Translations under genes and position numbers: made by a program
Part shown: positions 8,485 to 16,683 of the stretch, one piece after another
Numbering within the stretch: the first letter of the stretch is position 1
Layout of the letters: each line of letters begins with the position of its first letter
The notes under the pieces: generated by a model
Database searches by the model: none
What the model was told of the DNA's origin: nothing
The model's input: the letters and a program-made list of their open reading frames with translations, nothing else
Assembly: GCF_900091465.1 (NCBI RefSeq)
Contig: NZ_FMHV01000002.1
Location: 310,001 to 374,000 of the forward strand
Direction of reading: 5' to 3'
Origin: Micromonospora rhizosphaerae
Lineage (GTDB): Bacteria > Actinomycetota > Actinomycetes > Mycobacteriales > Micromonosporaceae
Length of the DNA: 64,000 nucleotides

Positions 8485-8810
8485 CAGAAGCCTTTGCCGT
8501 CGTGCAGGTCGCGCAGACCGGGCCGGACGTCCAGCAGGTAGATGAGGGCAGCCGCGATGCCGATCAGTCCGAAGAGGCTGGTCGGCCCGAAGCCGAACAG
8601 GAGGGTGAGCACCATGCAGATCGCGAGAATGGCGATCCAGCCGCCCTTGGGCAGGGTGCCGATGGCGGAGAACGCGTCGCCGCGCTGGGTGATGGCGTGC
8701 ACGAGCGAGATGCCCTCGATGACCAGGGCGAAGACGAGCAGGATCAGCTCGATCACAGCGGTGACTGTGAACACGAAGATCGGCGCGGCGTGGGCCATGA
8801 CGGCCAGCAT
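8481..8810 (-). CDS. DUF2516 family membrane protein
   Basis: A 109-aa protein with three hydrophobic segments (FVFTVTAVIELILLVFALVI, WIAILAICMVLTLLFG, LFGLIGIAAALIYLL) and a short hydrophilic tail ending DLHDGKGFW. This matches the small actinobacterial DUF2516 family. An alternative ATG at 8798 would remove four residues. In mycobacteria the equivalent gene (Rv0476) follows hbhA, and the same order is seen here. A strong hairpin separates it from the HBHA-like gene, so it may have its own promoter or depend on read-through. Function unknown. Confidence 0.82.
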   Translation of the reverse strand: MLAVMAHAAPIFVFTVTAVIELILLVFALVIEGISLVHAITQRGDAFSAIGTLPKGGWIAILAICMVLTLLFGFGPTSLFGLIGIAAALIYLLDVRPGLRDLHDGKGFW

Positions 8811-8816
8811 ATGCCG

Positions 8817-8856
8817 ACGACCCCGGAAACGTCCGACAGGACGCCTCCGGGGTCGT
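8817..8856 (-). terminator. Strong hairpin between HBHA-like and DUF2516 genes
   Basis: The 11-nt arm ACGACCCCGGA (8817-8827) pairs perfectly with TCCGGGGTCGT (8846-8856), with an internal GTCC-GACA-GGAC stem. It lies directly after the HBHA-like stop with no U-tract, as is common in high-GC actinomycetes, and may attenuate expression of the downstream pair. Confidence 0.65.
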
Positions 8857-8870
8857 ACCGGTGCAATTAC

Positions 8871-9551
8871 TTACTCGGCGGCCGGGCGGGTCCGCTTGGT
8901 GGTCTTCGGCAGCTTCGCGGACGGGGTGGCGGCGGCGGCCTTCGCCCCGGTGGCCTTGGTGGCTCGGGTCCGCGGGGTCTTCGCGGCGGCCGGCTTGACG
9001 TCGGCGGCCTCGGCCACGTCGGCCGGGGTCGGCACCTCGGCCGGGGCGGCAGTCGGGGTCGCCCCAGGCTTGCCGGTCGTGTCGGCCCCGGTCGCCTCGA
9101 TGTCGGCGTTCACCGTGTCAGCGGCCTCGAGCACGCCGGCCCCGACCACCCGCTCACCGCGGGCGACCAGCTCGGCGTACGCGGCCAGGGCCCGCTCCTG
9201 AGCGGCGTGCGCGGTGGCCACGGCGCGCTCCTGGGCGGCCTGCGCTCCGGCCAGCAGAACGGAGGCGTTGCGGGAGGCGGCCCCGCGGAACTTGTCCCGG
9301 TCGAACTCGGCCGAAACGGCCTTCTCCCGCAGCCCGGTCGCGGTGAGGTTGGCGGTCTTCAGCGTCTCGGTGGCCTTCTGGCGCAGCTCGAAGCCGGTGA
9401 CGACGGCCTTACCGCCGAGGTCGGCGACGACCTTGGTGCCGAGGTCGGTGACCACGGCGGGGAGCTTGCGCAGCTGCTGGAGGGCCAGCTCACCGGCGCC
9501 GGCGGCGGCGTAGAGCGGGGCGGGGATGCGGTTGGTCTTCGGCTGGGTCAT
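8871..9551 (-). CDS. Heparin-binding hemagglutinin (HBHA)-like protein
   Basis: A 226-aa protein. Residues 10-130 are a predicted long helical/coiled-coil region rich in Ala, Glu and Gln. After an acidic linker, the last 45 residues form a Lys/Ala/Pro/Thr-rich basic tail (for example KTPRTRATKATGAKAAAA). This architecture matches mycobacterial HBHA, a surface and lipid-associated adhesin. In non-pathogens the homologue is thought to serve membrane or cell-envelope organisation. The ATG at 9551 has a GAGGAG site 6 nt upstream and overlaps the regulator stop (TGATG); a GTG at 9554 is also possible. The regulator-HBHA-DUF2516 order matches Rv0474-Rv0476. Confidence 0.8.
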   Translation of the reverse strand: MTQPKTNRIPAPLYAAAGAGELALQQLRKLPAVVTDLGTKVVADLGGKAVVTGFELRQKATETLKTANLTATGLREKAVSAEFDRDKFRGAASRNASVLLAGAQAAQERAVATAHAAQERALAAYAELVARGERVVGAGVLEAADTVNADIEATGADTTGKPGATPTAAPAEVPTPADVAEAADVKPAAAKTPRTRATKATGAKAAAATPSAKLPKTTKRTRPAAE

Positions 9552-10147
9552 CACTTCTCCTCTTCGGCCGCACCGGCGGCCGTCCGGACCGCCTTCGGCG
9601 CGGTCTTCTTCTCGGGGTCGGCGGTGGTCGGGGCGGGCGCGGGGCCCGCCTCGGTGACGGCGACCGACTCGAGGACCGCCTCGGTCGGGGTGCCGTCCGG
9701 CGTCGTGGGGCCGGTCGCGGCCGGCGTGACGGGGGCCTCCGGCGCCTCGGCGGGCGTCGGGGCCGGCTCGGTGGCGGCGTTGGCCGCAGCGGTCGCCTCG
9801 GCGAGCCGCGCGTTCTCCCGGCGGAACGTCTCGTAGATCTGGGTGAGCGACTGCTTCTGCGCCATCGTCAGCTCGGAGTCGACGGCGATCGCCGCGAGCA
9901 CGCCCTGCCCCTCCTTGTCGTCGAGCAGCCCGGCGCGCAGGTACATCGCCGGAGTGGAGACCCGGAGGGCGCTGGCCAGCTGCTGGAGCACCTCGGCGCT
10001 CGGCTTGCGCAGGCCGCGCTCGATCTGGCTGAGGTACGGGTTACTGACGCCGGCCTGCTCGGCGAGCTGCCGCAGCGAGATCTTCGCGTTGCGGCGCAGA
10101 TCGCGAATGAACCCGCCGACGTCGGGAAGGTCCTTGCTGGTGGCCAT
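9551..10147 (-). CDS. XRE-family HTH regulator (Rv0474-like)
   Basis: A 198-aa protein with an N-terminal Cro/CI-type HTH: LRQLAEQAGVSNPYLSQIER (residues 25-44), then GLRKPSAEVLQQLASAL. A central helical segment (ELTMAQKQSLTQIYETFRRE) precedes an Ala/Pro/Thr-rich C-terminal tail. It is the first gene of the HBHA-like operon and overlaps it by a few bases. The divergent region upstream contains GCTAAC half-sites arranged as an inverted repeat (10191-10206), a plausible autoregulatory operator. Confidence 0.85.
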   Translation of the reverse strand: MATSKDLPDVGGFIRDLRRNAKISLRQLAEQAGVSNPYLSQIERGLRKPSAEVLQQLASALRVSTPAMYLRAGLLDDKEGQGVLAAIAVDSELTMAQKQSLTQIYETFRRENARLAEATAAANAATEPAPTPAEAPEAPVTPAATGPTTPDGTPTEAVLESVAVTEAGPAPAPTTADPEKKTAPKAVRTAAGAAEEEK

Positions 10148-10155
10148 GATTCGAC

Positions 10156-10206
10156 GCTAACCCCGGCCTGCTAGCTACTGCAAGCAAAACGCTAACCGGA
10201 GTTAGC
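10156..10206. promoter_or_regulatory. Putative operator: GCTAAC inverted repeat between divergent genes
   Basis: GCTAAC (10191-10196) and GTTAGC (10201-10206) form a perfect 6-bp inverted repeat around CGGA. A further GCTAAC lies at 10156-10161 and a palindromic GCTAGC at 10170-10175. All fall between the XRE regulator start (10147) and the hydrolase start (10260), where an autoregulator would be expected to bind. Function is inferred. Confidence 0.45.
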
Positions 10207-10259
10207 AACGTCTCAGATAGCCTGTTGCGCGTCGGGTGTCCGGTACGTACCGTCCTGGC

Positions 10260-11057
10260 GTGACCAAGATCGAAGTGAACGGCGCGATGCTCGCGTACGA
10301 CGAGGCGGGCAGCGGCTCGCCGGTGATCCTGCTGCACGCCGGCATCGCCGACCGGCGAATGTGGCGGGAACAGCTGCCAGCGCTCGCCGCGCGCCACCGG
10401 GTCATCGCCCTCGACCTGCGCGGCTACGGAGACTCCGAGCTGCCGCCGGCCCCGTTCGCCCACCATGACGACGTGGCGGGATTGCTGGACGCCCTCGACA
10501 TCGAGCGGGCCGCCCTGGTCGGCTGCTCGTTCGGCGGCGCGGTCGCGGTGGACACCGCGCTGGCCCATCCGGAGCGGATCTCCGCGCTGGCGCTCTTCGG
10601 CAGCCCCGTGTCCGGCAACGAGTGGTCGGAGGAGACCGAGCGGCTCTGGGAGGCCCTGATCGGCGAGGTGGACCCGGAGGACTTCGCGGCGAGCGCCGCC
10701 GCCGAGGTGCGGTTCTGGGTGGTCGGCCCGGCCCGCCGGCCTGAAGACGTGGACCCTGAGCTGGTCCGGTTCGCCGAGGAGATGGACCGGCGGGCCCTCG
10801 CCGCCGAGCAGGCGCTCAGCGCTGTCGAGGTGGCCGAGCTCGACCCGCCGGCGATCGAGCGGCTCGGCGAGCTGCGGGTGCCGGTGCTGGTCGGGGCCGG
10901 CGTGGCGGACGTACCGGACATCGCCCGGCTCGCCGACCGGATCGCGGCCGAGGTGCCCGGCGCGGTGCGCCTGCCGGACGTGCCGGACGCCGCCCACCTG
11001 CTCCCACTGGAACGCCCGGAGCCGGTCAACGCCGCCCTGCTCGACTTCCTCCGCTGA
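10260..11057 (+). CDS. Alpha/beta hydrolase
   Basis: A 265-aa hydrolase from the GTG at 10260 (VTKIEVNGAMLAYDEAG); an in-frame GTG at 10236 would add eight residues. The full catalytic set is visible: LHAGIADRRMW near the oxyanion hole, the nucleophile GCSFGGAV, the acid in VGAGVADVPD and the histidine in DVPDAAHLLPLERPE. This pattern is typical of 3-oxoadipate enol-lactonase-like or epoxide-hydrolase-like members, but no pathway genes adjoin it. It is divergent from the XRE regulator and may be influenced by the GCTAAC sites. Confidence 0.83.
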   Translation: MTKIEVNGAMLAYDEAGSGSPVILLHAGIADRRMWREQLPALAARHRVIALDLRGYGDSELPPAPFAHHDDVAGLLDALDIERAALVGCSFGGAVAVDTALAHPERISALALFGSPVSGNEWSEETERLWEALIGEVDPEDFAASAAAEVRFWVVGPARRPEDVDPELVRFAEEMDRRALAAEQALSAVEVAELDPPAIERLGELRVPVLVGAGVADVPDIARLADRIAAEVPGAVRLPDVPDAAHLLPLERPEPVNAALLDFLR

Positions 11058-11143
11058 ACCACCCGGCAGGACAGCCCGTTACCCGCCGGCGGGCCGTCGG
11101 CGCGGATCGACGCTGAGCGGGTGGCTGCCTGAGGCGCGACGGG

Positions 11144-12103
11144 TCACCAGACCGCGCGGACCGCGCCCACCGGCAGGCCGCCGCCGAGCAGCGGCAACTC
11201 GGCGTACTCGGTCAGCACCGGGGCGTCGAGGCCGAGCCGGCGCAGCGCGGCGACCAGCACCGGCATCCGGGCGCGGCCGGCTCCGTCGTCGATCTTGACG
11301 GCGACCGCGCCGACGCCGGGGACGGCGGCCGCGATGACCCCCTCGGCCCCGACCTTGGCCAGGGCACCCGGGACTCCCCGCATGAGCCGGGTGTCGTCGG
11401 CCCGCGTGCCGCCCACCAGCTCCGGGTACGCCCGCATCGCGTCGGCCACGGTCCGCTCGACGGTGCCGGGCTCCGCCGAGACCAGCCGCAGGTAGGCCCG
11501 GGCCAGCCCGGTGAGCGAGACGGCGAGCACCGGGGCGCCGCAGCCGTCCACCCCGATCGCCGCCACCTCCTCGCCGGTGAACTCCTCGATCGCGGCCCGC
11601 AACCGCTGCTGGAGCGGGTGCTCGGGCCGCCAGTACCCGTCCAGCGGCCAGCCGTTGGCGAGACAGGTCAGCAGCATTCCGGTGTGCTTGCCGGAGCAGT
11701 TCATCTGGGTGCGCGTGGGGCCACCGCCGGCCCGCAGCACCGCCTCCCGGGCCGCCTCGCCGACCGGCAGGTCGGGCGGGCAGTGCAGGGCCGACTCGTC
11801 CAGCCCGGCGCCGCGGAGCAGCGCGGCGACCCTGGCCAGGTGGAACTCCTCGCCGGCGTGGCTCGCCGAGACCAGCGCGATGTCCGCCGGATCGGTCAGC
11901 GGCAGCCCGGCGCGGAGCATCCCGATGGCCTGCATGGGCTTGTTGGACGAGCGGGGGAAGATCGGGGAGCTCACGTCCCCGGCTCCGGCCAGCGTCGAGC
12001 CGCTCGCGTCCAGCACCACCACCGAGCCGCGGTGCAGCCCCTCCACGAAACCGGAGCGAACCACCTCGGCGAGCGGCACGCCGCCCTCGTACGTCTTTCC
12101 CAC
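11144..12103 (-). CDS. Asparaginase (type II, Asparaginase_II family)
   Basis: A 319-aa protein resembling actinobacterial and rhizobial-type asparaginases rather than the E. coli AnsA/B family. Landmarks are SSNKPMQAIGML (residues 52-63), SASHAGE, MNCSGKHTGML and GVDGCGAPV. The predicted reaction is hydrolysis of L-asparagine to aspartate and ammonia in the cytoplasm. The start is GTG at 12103. It lies 94 nt downstream of the BKACE gene on the same strand and is probably the last gene of the fur-ygfZ-BKACE run. Confidence 0.85.
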   Translation of the reverse strand: MGKTYEGGVPLAEVVRSGFVEGLHRGSVVVLDASGSTLAGAGDVSSPIFPRSSNKPMQAIGMLRAGLPLTDPADIALVSASHAGEEFHLARVAALLRGAGLDESALHCPPDLPVGEAAREAVLRAGGGPTRTQMNCSGKHTGMLLTCLANGWPLDGYWRPEHPLQQRLRAAIEEFTGEEVAAIGVDGCGAPVLAVSLTGLARAYLRLVSAEPGTVERTVADAMRAYPELVGGTRADDTRLMRGVPGALAKVGAEGVIAAAVPGVGAVAVKIDDGAGRARMPVLVAALRRLGLDAPVLTEYAELPLLGGGLPVGAVRAVW

Positions 12104-12197
12104 GGGGTGGACGGTACCGACGCCCCCGACGGGCCCGGCACCGGGGTGACCAGCGGCGTCAGCCGCGGGCGTACAGGAGTGGCGAGCCGGGCCGGCC

Positions 12198-13025
12198 TTA
12201 CCGGCCGAGGAGCTGGCGGGCCTCGGCGGTGGTCAGCGGCGGACGCTGGGCGAGCTGGGCGAAGCCGACCGCGCGGGCGACCAGCTGCATGTTGGACTCC
12301 ACCGGCCGACCCTTGGCGTAGGTGATGGTGTCCTCCAAACCGACCCGCAGGTGCCCGCCGGCCGACAGCGAGGCCAGCATCACCGGGATGGTCGTGCGGC
12401 CGATGCCGGTGGCCGAGAAGGTGGTCCCCTCCGGCAGGTCGCGCAGCATCTGCCGGGCCGCGACAAGGGTCTCGGTGGTGCCCGGCATGGCGCCCGGGAC
12501 GCCCATCACGAAGTCGACGTGCACGTGCCCGCCGTGCGGCAGCCCGTACTTCCCGAGCAGGCGCTGAAGCGAGGTCAGGTGGCCCAGCTCGAAGATCTCG
12601 TACTCGGGCACGATGCCGCGCTCCTGCATCCGGGTGTGCAGGTCGACGATGAACTCCCAGCGGTTGAGGAAGACGTCGTCGCCGAAGTTGACCGTGCCCA
12701 TGGTGCAGGAGGCCATGTCGGGCCCGGCGTCGAGCACGGCGAGCCGGTCCGCCTCCGGGTCGGTCACCGCGCCGCCGGAGGAGAGCTGCACGATCAGGTC
12801 GGTGCCCTCCCGCAGCGCGGCCACGGTCTCGCGCAGCCGGCCCTGGTCGAGGGTCGGCCTGGCCTCGTCGTCGCGGATGTGGACGTGGATCACGGCGGCG
12901 CCGAGCGCCTCGCACTCCTTGGCGGTCAGCAGCAACTCGTCGAGGGTCACCGGCAGCGCCGGCACCTCCGCCTTGGCCGACTCCGCGCCGGTGGGGGCAA
13001 CCGTGATCAACGTCCCTGTCGTCAT
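12198..13025 (-). CDS. 3-keto-5-aminohexanoate cleavage protein (BKACE family)
   Basis: A 275-aa TIM-barrel protein from ATG 13025. Zinc-binding residues of beta-keto acid cleavage enzymes are present in VIHVHIRDDEAR (residues 44-55) and GGHVHVDF, with SSGG and the C-terminal GLEDTITYAKGR motif. BKACE enzymes condense a beta-keto acid with acetyl-CoA to give a CoA ester plus acetoacetate. The substrate cannot be deduced; lysine fermentation genes are absent, so the name is a family label. It begins 23 nt after the YgfZ-like gene in the same direction. Confidence 0.87.
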   Translation of the reverse strand: MTTGTLITVAPTGAESAKAEVPALPVTLDELLLTAKECEALGAAVIHVHIRDDEARPTLDQGRLRETVAALREGTDLIVQLSSGGAVTDPEADRLAVLDAGPDMASCTMGTVNFGDDVFLNRWEFIVDLHTRMQERGIVPEYEIFELGHLTSLQRLLGKYGLPHGGHVHVDFVMGVPGAMPGTTETLVAARQMLRDLPEGTTFSATGIGRTTIPVMLASLSAGGHLRVGLEDTITYAKGRPVESNMQLVARAVGFAQLAQRPPLTTAEARQLLGR

Positions 13026-13048
13026 GCCGGCGATCCTAGACGCCCCGC

Positions 13049-14161
13049 TCAGCCCCGGTCGATGGCCGCGGCCGTCTCGCCGATCAGCAGGCGGGCGTCG
13101 TCGGGAACGTTGCGCTTCACCACCGCGAGGGCGATCTGGCCCAGCTCGTAGTGGTGCACGGCGGTGCCGACGAAGCCGACCGCCCGGCCGTCGAGGGTCA
13201 CCGGCGTACCGGCGGCGAGCGGCTGGTCGGTGGTCATCCCGTCCAGGTGCAGCAGTACGAGGCGACGCGGCGGCCTGCCCAGGTTGTGCACCCGGGCCAC
13301 CGTCTCCTGCCCGCGGTAGCAGCCCTTGTCGAGGTGCACGGCCGGGGCGATCAGGTCCACCTCGGCCGGGATGGTCCGGTGGTCGGTGTCCACTCCGACC
13401 CGGGCCCGCCGGGCGGCCACCCGGACCGCCTCGTACGCCCACAGCCCGGCCACCGGCACCCCCGCGCCGCGCAGCTCGTCCACCACCTGCGTCATCGCCT
13501 CCCGGGGCACCAGCAAATCCACGCCGAGCGGCACCCGCCGGGCCCAGCCGCCGATCGGCAGCGGCTTGACGTCGTACACGATGCTCGGCCGCTGCGGGAC
13601 CTCGCCGGAGCGGAACTTCGGACCCGGCACCGCGACCAATTCCGGCTCGGCGAGCCCGCCGACGCCGAGCGTGTCGAGCGCGCCGGTGGCCTCCGGCCCG
13701 ACCAGGGAGAGCAGGGCGTGGTCGGCGGTGGCGTCGCGCGGGTCGACCCGGCTGAAGAAGCGCATCTTCTCCAGGTACGACAGGAGGCCCTCGGTGGCGC
13801 CCGGCTCGGTGTCCAGCCAGGTGGTCACGCCGTCCTCGACGACCATGGCGTGCTGCTCGATGTGCCCGTGCGGGGAGAGCACCAGCAGCTCGGTGCCCTG
13901 GTCGGCGGTGAGCGCGGCGAGGTGCTGGCTGGTGAGGGTGTGCAGCCAGCCGATCCGCTCCTCGCCGGGCACCGCCACCACGCCCCGGTGTGACCGGTCG
14001 ACCAGGCCGACGGCGGTGGCGAGGGTGCGCTGCTCGCGCATCGGGTCGCCGTAGTGGGCGGCCACCCCGCGCACGCCGGCCGCCCGGTGCGCGGGCTCGG
14101 GCTGGTCCCGGGTCTCCTCGTCGATCGCCTCGGCGGCCACCGCGCCCGTGATGTCGATCAT
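13049..14161 (-). CDS. YgfZ/GcvT-like folate-binding protein
   Basis: A 370-aa protein with the diagnostic motif KGCYRGQETVAR (about residue 288) of YgfZ/IBA57 proteins. These bind tetrahydrofolate and support assembly or repair of Fe-S enzymes. The upstream part has the GcvT-like fold (DRSHRGVVAVPGEERIGWLH). The start at ATG 14161 overlaps the Fur stop by 4 nt (ATGA), so the two are translationally coupled, linking metal-responsive control to Fe-S maintenance. The frame remains open further upstream but that region lies inside fur. Confidence 0.88.
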   Translation of the reverse strand: MIDITGAVAAEAIDEETRDQPEPAHRAAGVRGVAAHYGDPMREQRTLATAVGLVDRSHRGVVAVPGEERIGWLHTLTSQHLAALTADQGTELLVLSPHGHIEQHAMVVEDGVTTWLDTEPGATEGLLSYLEKMRFFSRVDPRDATADHALLSLVGPEATGALDTLGVGGLAEPELVAVPGPKFRSGEVPQRPSIVYDVKPLPIGGWARRVPLGVDLLVPREAMTQVVDELRGAGVPVAGLWAYEAVRVAARRARVGVDTDHRTIPAEVDLIAPAVHLDKGCYRGQETVARVHNLGRPPRRLVLLHLDGMTTDQPLAAGTPVTLDGRAVGFVGTAVHHYELGQIALAVVKRNVPDDARLLIGETAAAIDRG

Positions 14162-14586
14162 TTCTCTTCCCCGTTCTCGCACTGGCCGCAGACCCCGAAG
14201 AGGGCCACGTGCCCGATGTCGACCTGGAACCCCCGCTGCCCGGCCAGCTGGTCGGCGAGTGGGCGGAGCAGCTCCGGATCGATCTCGTCGATCGCGCCGC
14301 ACTCCCGGCAGACCAGGTGGACGTGCTGGTGCTCGCCGGCCGCGTGGTAGGTCGGCGAGCCGTGCGAGAGGTGGGTGTGGGTCACCAGGCCGAGGCGTTC
14401 CAGCAGCTCCAGCGTCCGGTAGATGGTGGTGATGTTGACCCCGGCGGCGACCTCCCGGACCGCCGAGTGCACCTGCTCCGGCGTGGCGTGCCCCAGCTCC
14501 AGCACCGCCTGCAGCACCAGCTGCCGCTGCGCCGTCAGCCGCAGCCCGCGGGAGCGGAGCAGTTCCGCGAGGGAGGATTCGGACAC
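14158..14586 (-). CDS. Fur-family metalloregulator
   Basis: A 142-aa Fur-type repressor: winged HTH with LTAQRQLVLQAV and NITTIYRTLELLERLGLV, followed by a dimerisation domain with the HxH-rich metal site HQHVHLVCREC and a second CGQC pair. The two Cys-x2-Cys pairs form the structural zinc site. Whether it responds to iron, zinc or peroxide cannot be decided from these residues alone. It begins at GTG 14586, is the first gene of the run down to the asparaginase, and is divergent from the PabC-like gene. Confidence 0.88.
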   Translation of the reverse strand: MSESSLAELLRSRGLRLTAQRQLVLQAVLELGHATPEQVHSAVREVAAGVNITTIYRTLELLERLGLVTHTHLSHGSPTYHAAGEHQHVHLVCRECGAIDEIDPELLRPLADQLAGQRGFQVDIGHVALFGVCGQCENGEEK

Positions 14587-14655
14587 CGTCCGATCATAGT
14601 TCGGCCGCCGCGCCGGGCCGGCCGCCGATGTCGTACGCCACTAAGCTCGGCGGTC

Positions 14656-15504
14656 ATGGTGGCATCGCGGATGGCCGTGCTCGGGCGGGGTGTCGTACCG
14701 CCCGGGGAGCCGGTGCTGCGCGGCGACGACCTGGGCGTGCTGCGCGGCGACGGCCTGTTCGAGACCATGCACCTGCGCGACGGCCAACCCTGGCTGATCG
14801 AGGCGCACCTGGCCCGGCTGCGGGCCGGCGCGGCCGCGGTGGAGCTGGTGCTACCGCCCGACGGCACCCTGGTCGAGCTGCTCGACACGGTCCGCGCCGG
14901 CTGGCCCGCCGAGGTGGAGGGGGCGCTGCGGCTGGTCTGCACCCGGGGGCCGGAGGGCGGCGGGCCGCCGACCGTCTACGCCACGCTCGGCCAGGTGCCG
15001 GCGGAGTCCCAGCAGGCCCGCCGGGACGGGGTGAGCGTCGCCACCCTCTCCCTCGGCGTGCCCGCCAAGGCCCGTCCCGGCCTGGACTGGCTGCCCGCCG
15101 GGATCAAGTCCACCTCCTACGGGGCCAGCAGCGCCGCCCGGCGCTGGGCGACCCGCAACGGCGTGGCCGACGTGCTCTGGGTCTCCACCGACGAGTACGT
15201 GCTGGAGGGGCCGAGCGCCAGCGTGGTCTGGCTGGCCGGCTCGACGCTCTGCACGGTGCCGGCCGCGGCGACCGGCATCCTGCCCGGGGTCACCGCCCGG
15301 TGGCTCCTGGACCACGCCGGCGAGCTCGGCCTCACCGCCGCCGAACGGATGGTCACCCCCGCCGAGCTGCGCGCCGCCGACGGCGTCTGGCTCACCTCGT
15401 CGGTCCGCGGCCTGGTCGAGGTCCGCTCCCTCGACGGCTACCCCCGAGCGCAGTCCCTGCGGACCCCCGACCTGCAGTCCCTGCTGGGCTTCCCCGTCCC
15501 GTGA
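14656..15504 (+). CDS. Aminodeoxychorismate lyase / class IV aminotransferase (PabC-like)
   Basis: A 282-aa fold-type IV PLP enzyme from ATG 14656; a second ATG at 14671 is possible. It has the RGDGLFETMHLRDG motif near residue 32, the PLP lysine in AGIKSTSYG and the LEGPSASVVWL segment typical of PabC and branched-chain aminotransferases. The likely role is conversion of 4-amino-4-deoxychorismate to p-aminobenzoate and pyruvate in folate synthesis. D-amino acid aminotransferase is the alternative. The proximity of the folate-binding YgfZ-like gene is suggestive but the two are divergent. Confidence 0.8.
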   Translation: MVASRMAVLGRGVVPPGEPVLRGDDLGVLRGDGLFETMHLRDGQPWLIEAHLARLRAGAAAVELVLPPDGTLVELLDTVRAGWPAEVEGALRLVCTRGPEGGGPPTVYATLGQVPAESQQARRDGVSVATLSLGVPAKARPGLDWLPAGIKSTSYGASSAARRWATRNGVADVLWVSTDEYVLEGPSASVVWLAGSTLCTVPAAATGILPGVTARWLLDHAGELGLTAAERMVTPAELRAADGVWLTSSVRGLVEVRSLDGYPRAQSLRTPDLQSLLGFPVP

Positions 15505-15514
15505 GGCCGGGGCC

Positions 15515-16105
15515 TCAGCCGCCGACGCGGATCAGGCGGGCGGAGAGGTGCGGGCTCAGGGGGTGACCCATGGCGGCCATCTCCTGGGCGTAGAGCAGCG
15601 CGCCCTCGACGATGCCGAAGAGGCGCGCGCCAGCCGTGACCTCCTTGGCCGTCGCGGTGCGCAGCACCGCGTCGGTGGCGAACTCGATCTGGGTGCCCCG
15701 GCGCTTGCCGATGTACAGCTCCATCACGCCGGTGGGCGTGGTCATCAGGGCTTCCAGCTCGTCGGTGACCCGCTCGCCGTCGAAGACCGGGCGCCACCAG
15801 CCGACCTCACGCCCGGCCGCGCGGACCGGCCGGCTCTGCTCGTCGAGGATCCACGCCCGGGACTCGTAGAACAGGAACGGCCGGCCGTCGTGGCTGATCC
15901 GGATCTCCTGGGCGAAGTCGAAGTCCTCGACGCTCGGGAAACCGCCCCGGCCGCGGCCGCGCCACACCCCGATGTACGGCAGCAGGCCGTCCAGGCTCGG
16001 GTGCAGCTTGGGACCGACGCGCAGGTCGTGGCTCTCCTCGTACGGGTACGGGTCGACCGGCGGCGCGTTGAGCCACGGCGGCTGCAGCGGATTCTCGTCG
16101 CTCAC
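15515..16105 (-). CDS. Nitrobindin / FABP-family heme-binding beta-barrel protein
   Basis: A 196-aa protein with the family signature GVWRGRGRGGFP (about residue 47), the EIRISHDGRPFLFYESRAW strand pair and a C-terminal MGHPLSPHLSARLIRV. This matches bacterial nitrobindins (former FABP family), 10-stranded barrels that bind ferric heme and react with NO or peroxynitrite. The GTG at 16105 is chosen because GAGGGG lies 6 nt upstream and the start overlaps the stop of the preceding 34-aa gene by 4 nt. Confidence 0.86.
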   Translation of the reverse strand: MSDENPLQPPWLNAPPVDPYPYEESHDLRVGPKLHPSLDGLLPYIGVWRGRGRGGFPSVEDFDFAQEIRISHDGRPFLFYESRAWILDEQSRPVRAAGREVGWWRPVFDGERVTDELEALMTTPTGVMELYIGKRRGTQIEFATDAVLRTATAKEVTAGARLFGIVEGALLYAQEMAAMGHPLSPHLSARLIRVGG

Positions 16106-16206
16106 CAATTACCCCTCGACATGCGTACGGCAAGGTAGACCAGGCCACCGGCGAGCGCACCCAGGCCGGCGACCAGCAGGCTGACGAACCCGATCTCGGT
16201 AACCAT
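16102..16206 (-). CDS. 34-aa single-span membrane miniprotein
   Basis: A small gene from the ATG at 16206 (in-frame ATG at 16215 adds three residues). It encodes one transmembrane segment, FVSLLVAGLGALAGGLVYLA, and a basic tail RMSRGNW. Its stop overlaps the nitrobindin GTG (GTGA), which supports it being a real, coupled gene. It would place a small helix in the cytoplasmic membrane with a basic cytosolic end. Function unknown. Confidence 0.65.
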   Translation of the reverse strand: MVTEIGFVSLLVAGLGALAGGLVYLAVRMSRGNW

Positions 16207-16230
16207 CCCGGTCATCCTATGCTGGGCGCC

Positions 16231-16593
16231 ATGGCCCGCACTCTCGTCGTCAAGGCAACCGCCGGCGCCGACGCACCGGAGCGGTGCGCCCAGGCCTTCA
16301 CCGTCGCCGCCACCGCGGCGGCCGCCGGGGTCGACGTGTCGCTCTGGCTGACCGGTGAGTCCACCTGGTTCGCGCTCCCCGGCCGGGCTCAGGATTTCGA
16401 GCTGCCGCACTCCGCGCCGCTGGCCGAGCTGCTGCACGTGATCCTGGCCACCGGCAAAGTCACCGCCTGCACGCAGTGCGCCGCCCGCCGGGACATCGGC
16501 GCGGACGACGTCATCCCCGGCGTACGGATCGCCGGCGCGGCGGTCTTCGTCGAGGAGGCGATGGCCGAGGGCGCGCAAGCGCTGGTCTACTGA
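16231..16593 (+). CDS. DsrE family protein
   Basis: A 120-aa protein from ATG 16231 (an ATG at 16219 adds four residues). It resembles DsrE/DsrF-like single-domain proteins: LVVKATAGADAPERCAQAF at the N-terminus, VSLWLTGESTW in the middle, and a conserved ACTQCAARR containing two cysteines. Family members handle sulfur transfer or are structural relatives of unknown role. The divergent partner is the miniprotein-nitrobindin pair, only a few bases away, so the promoters overlap. Confidence 0.78.
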   Translation: MARTLVVKATAGADAPERCAQAFTVAATAAAAGVDVSLWLTGESTWFALPGRAQDFELPHSAPLAELLHVILATGKVTACTQCAARRDIGADDVIPGVRIAGAAVFVEEAMAEGAQALVY

Positions 16594-16683
16594 GGCCGCC
16601 CCTCCGCCGCCGCGCGGCATGCCCGTTCTGCTTCGAGTGCCGATACTTACCCGACATGTCGGGCCACTGCCTACGATTCGGAT

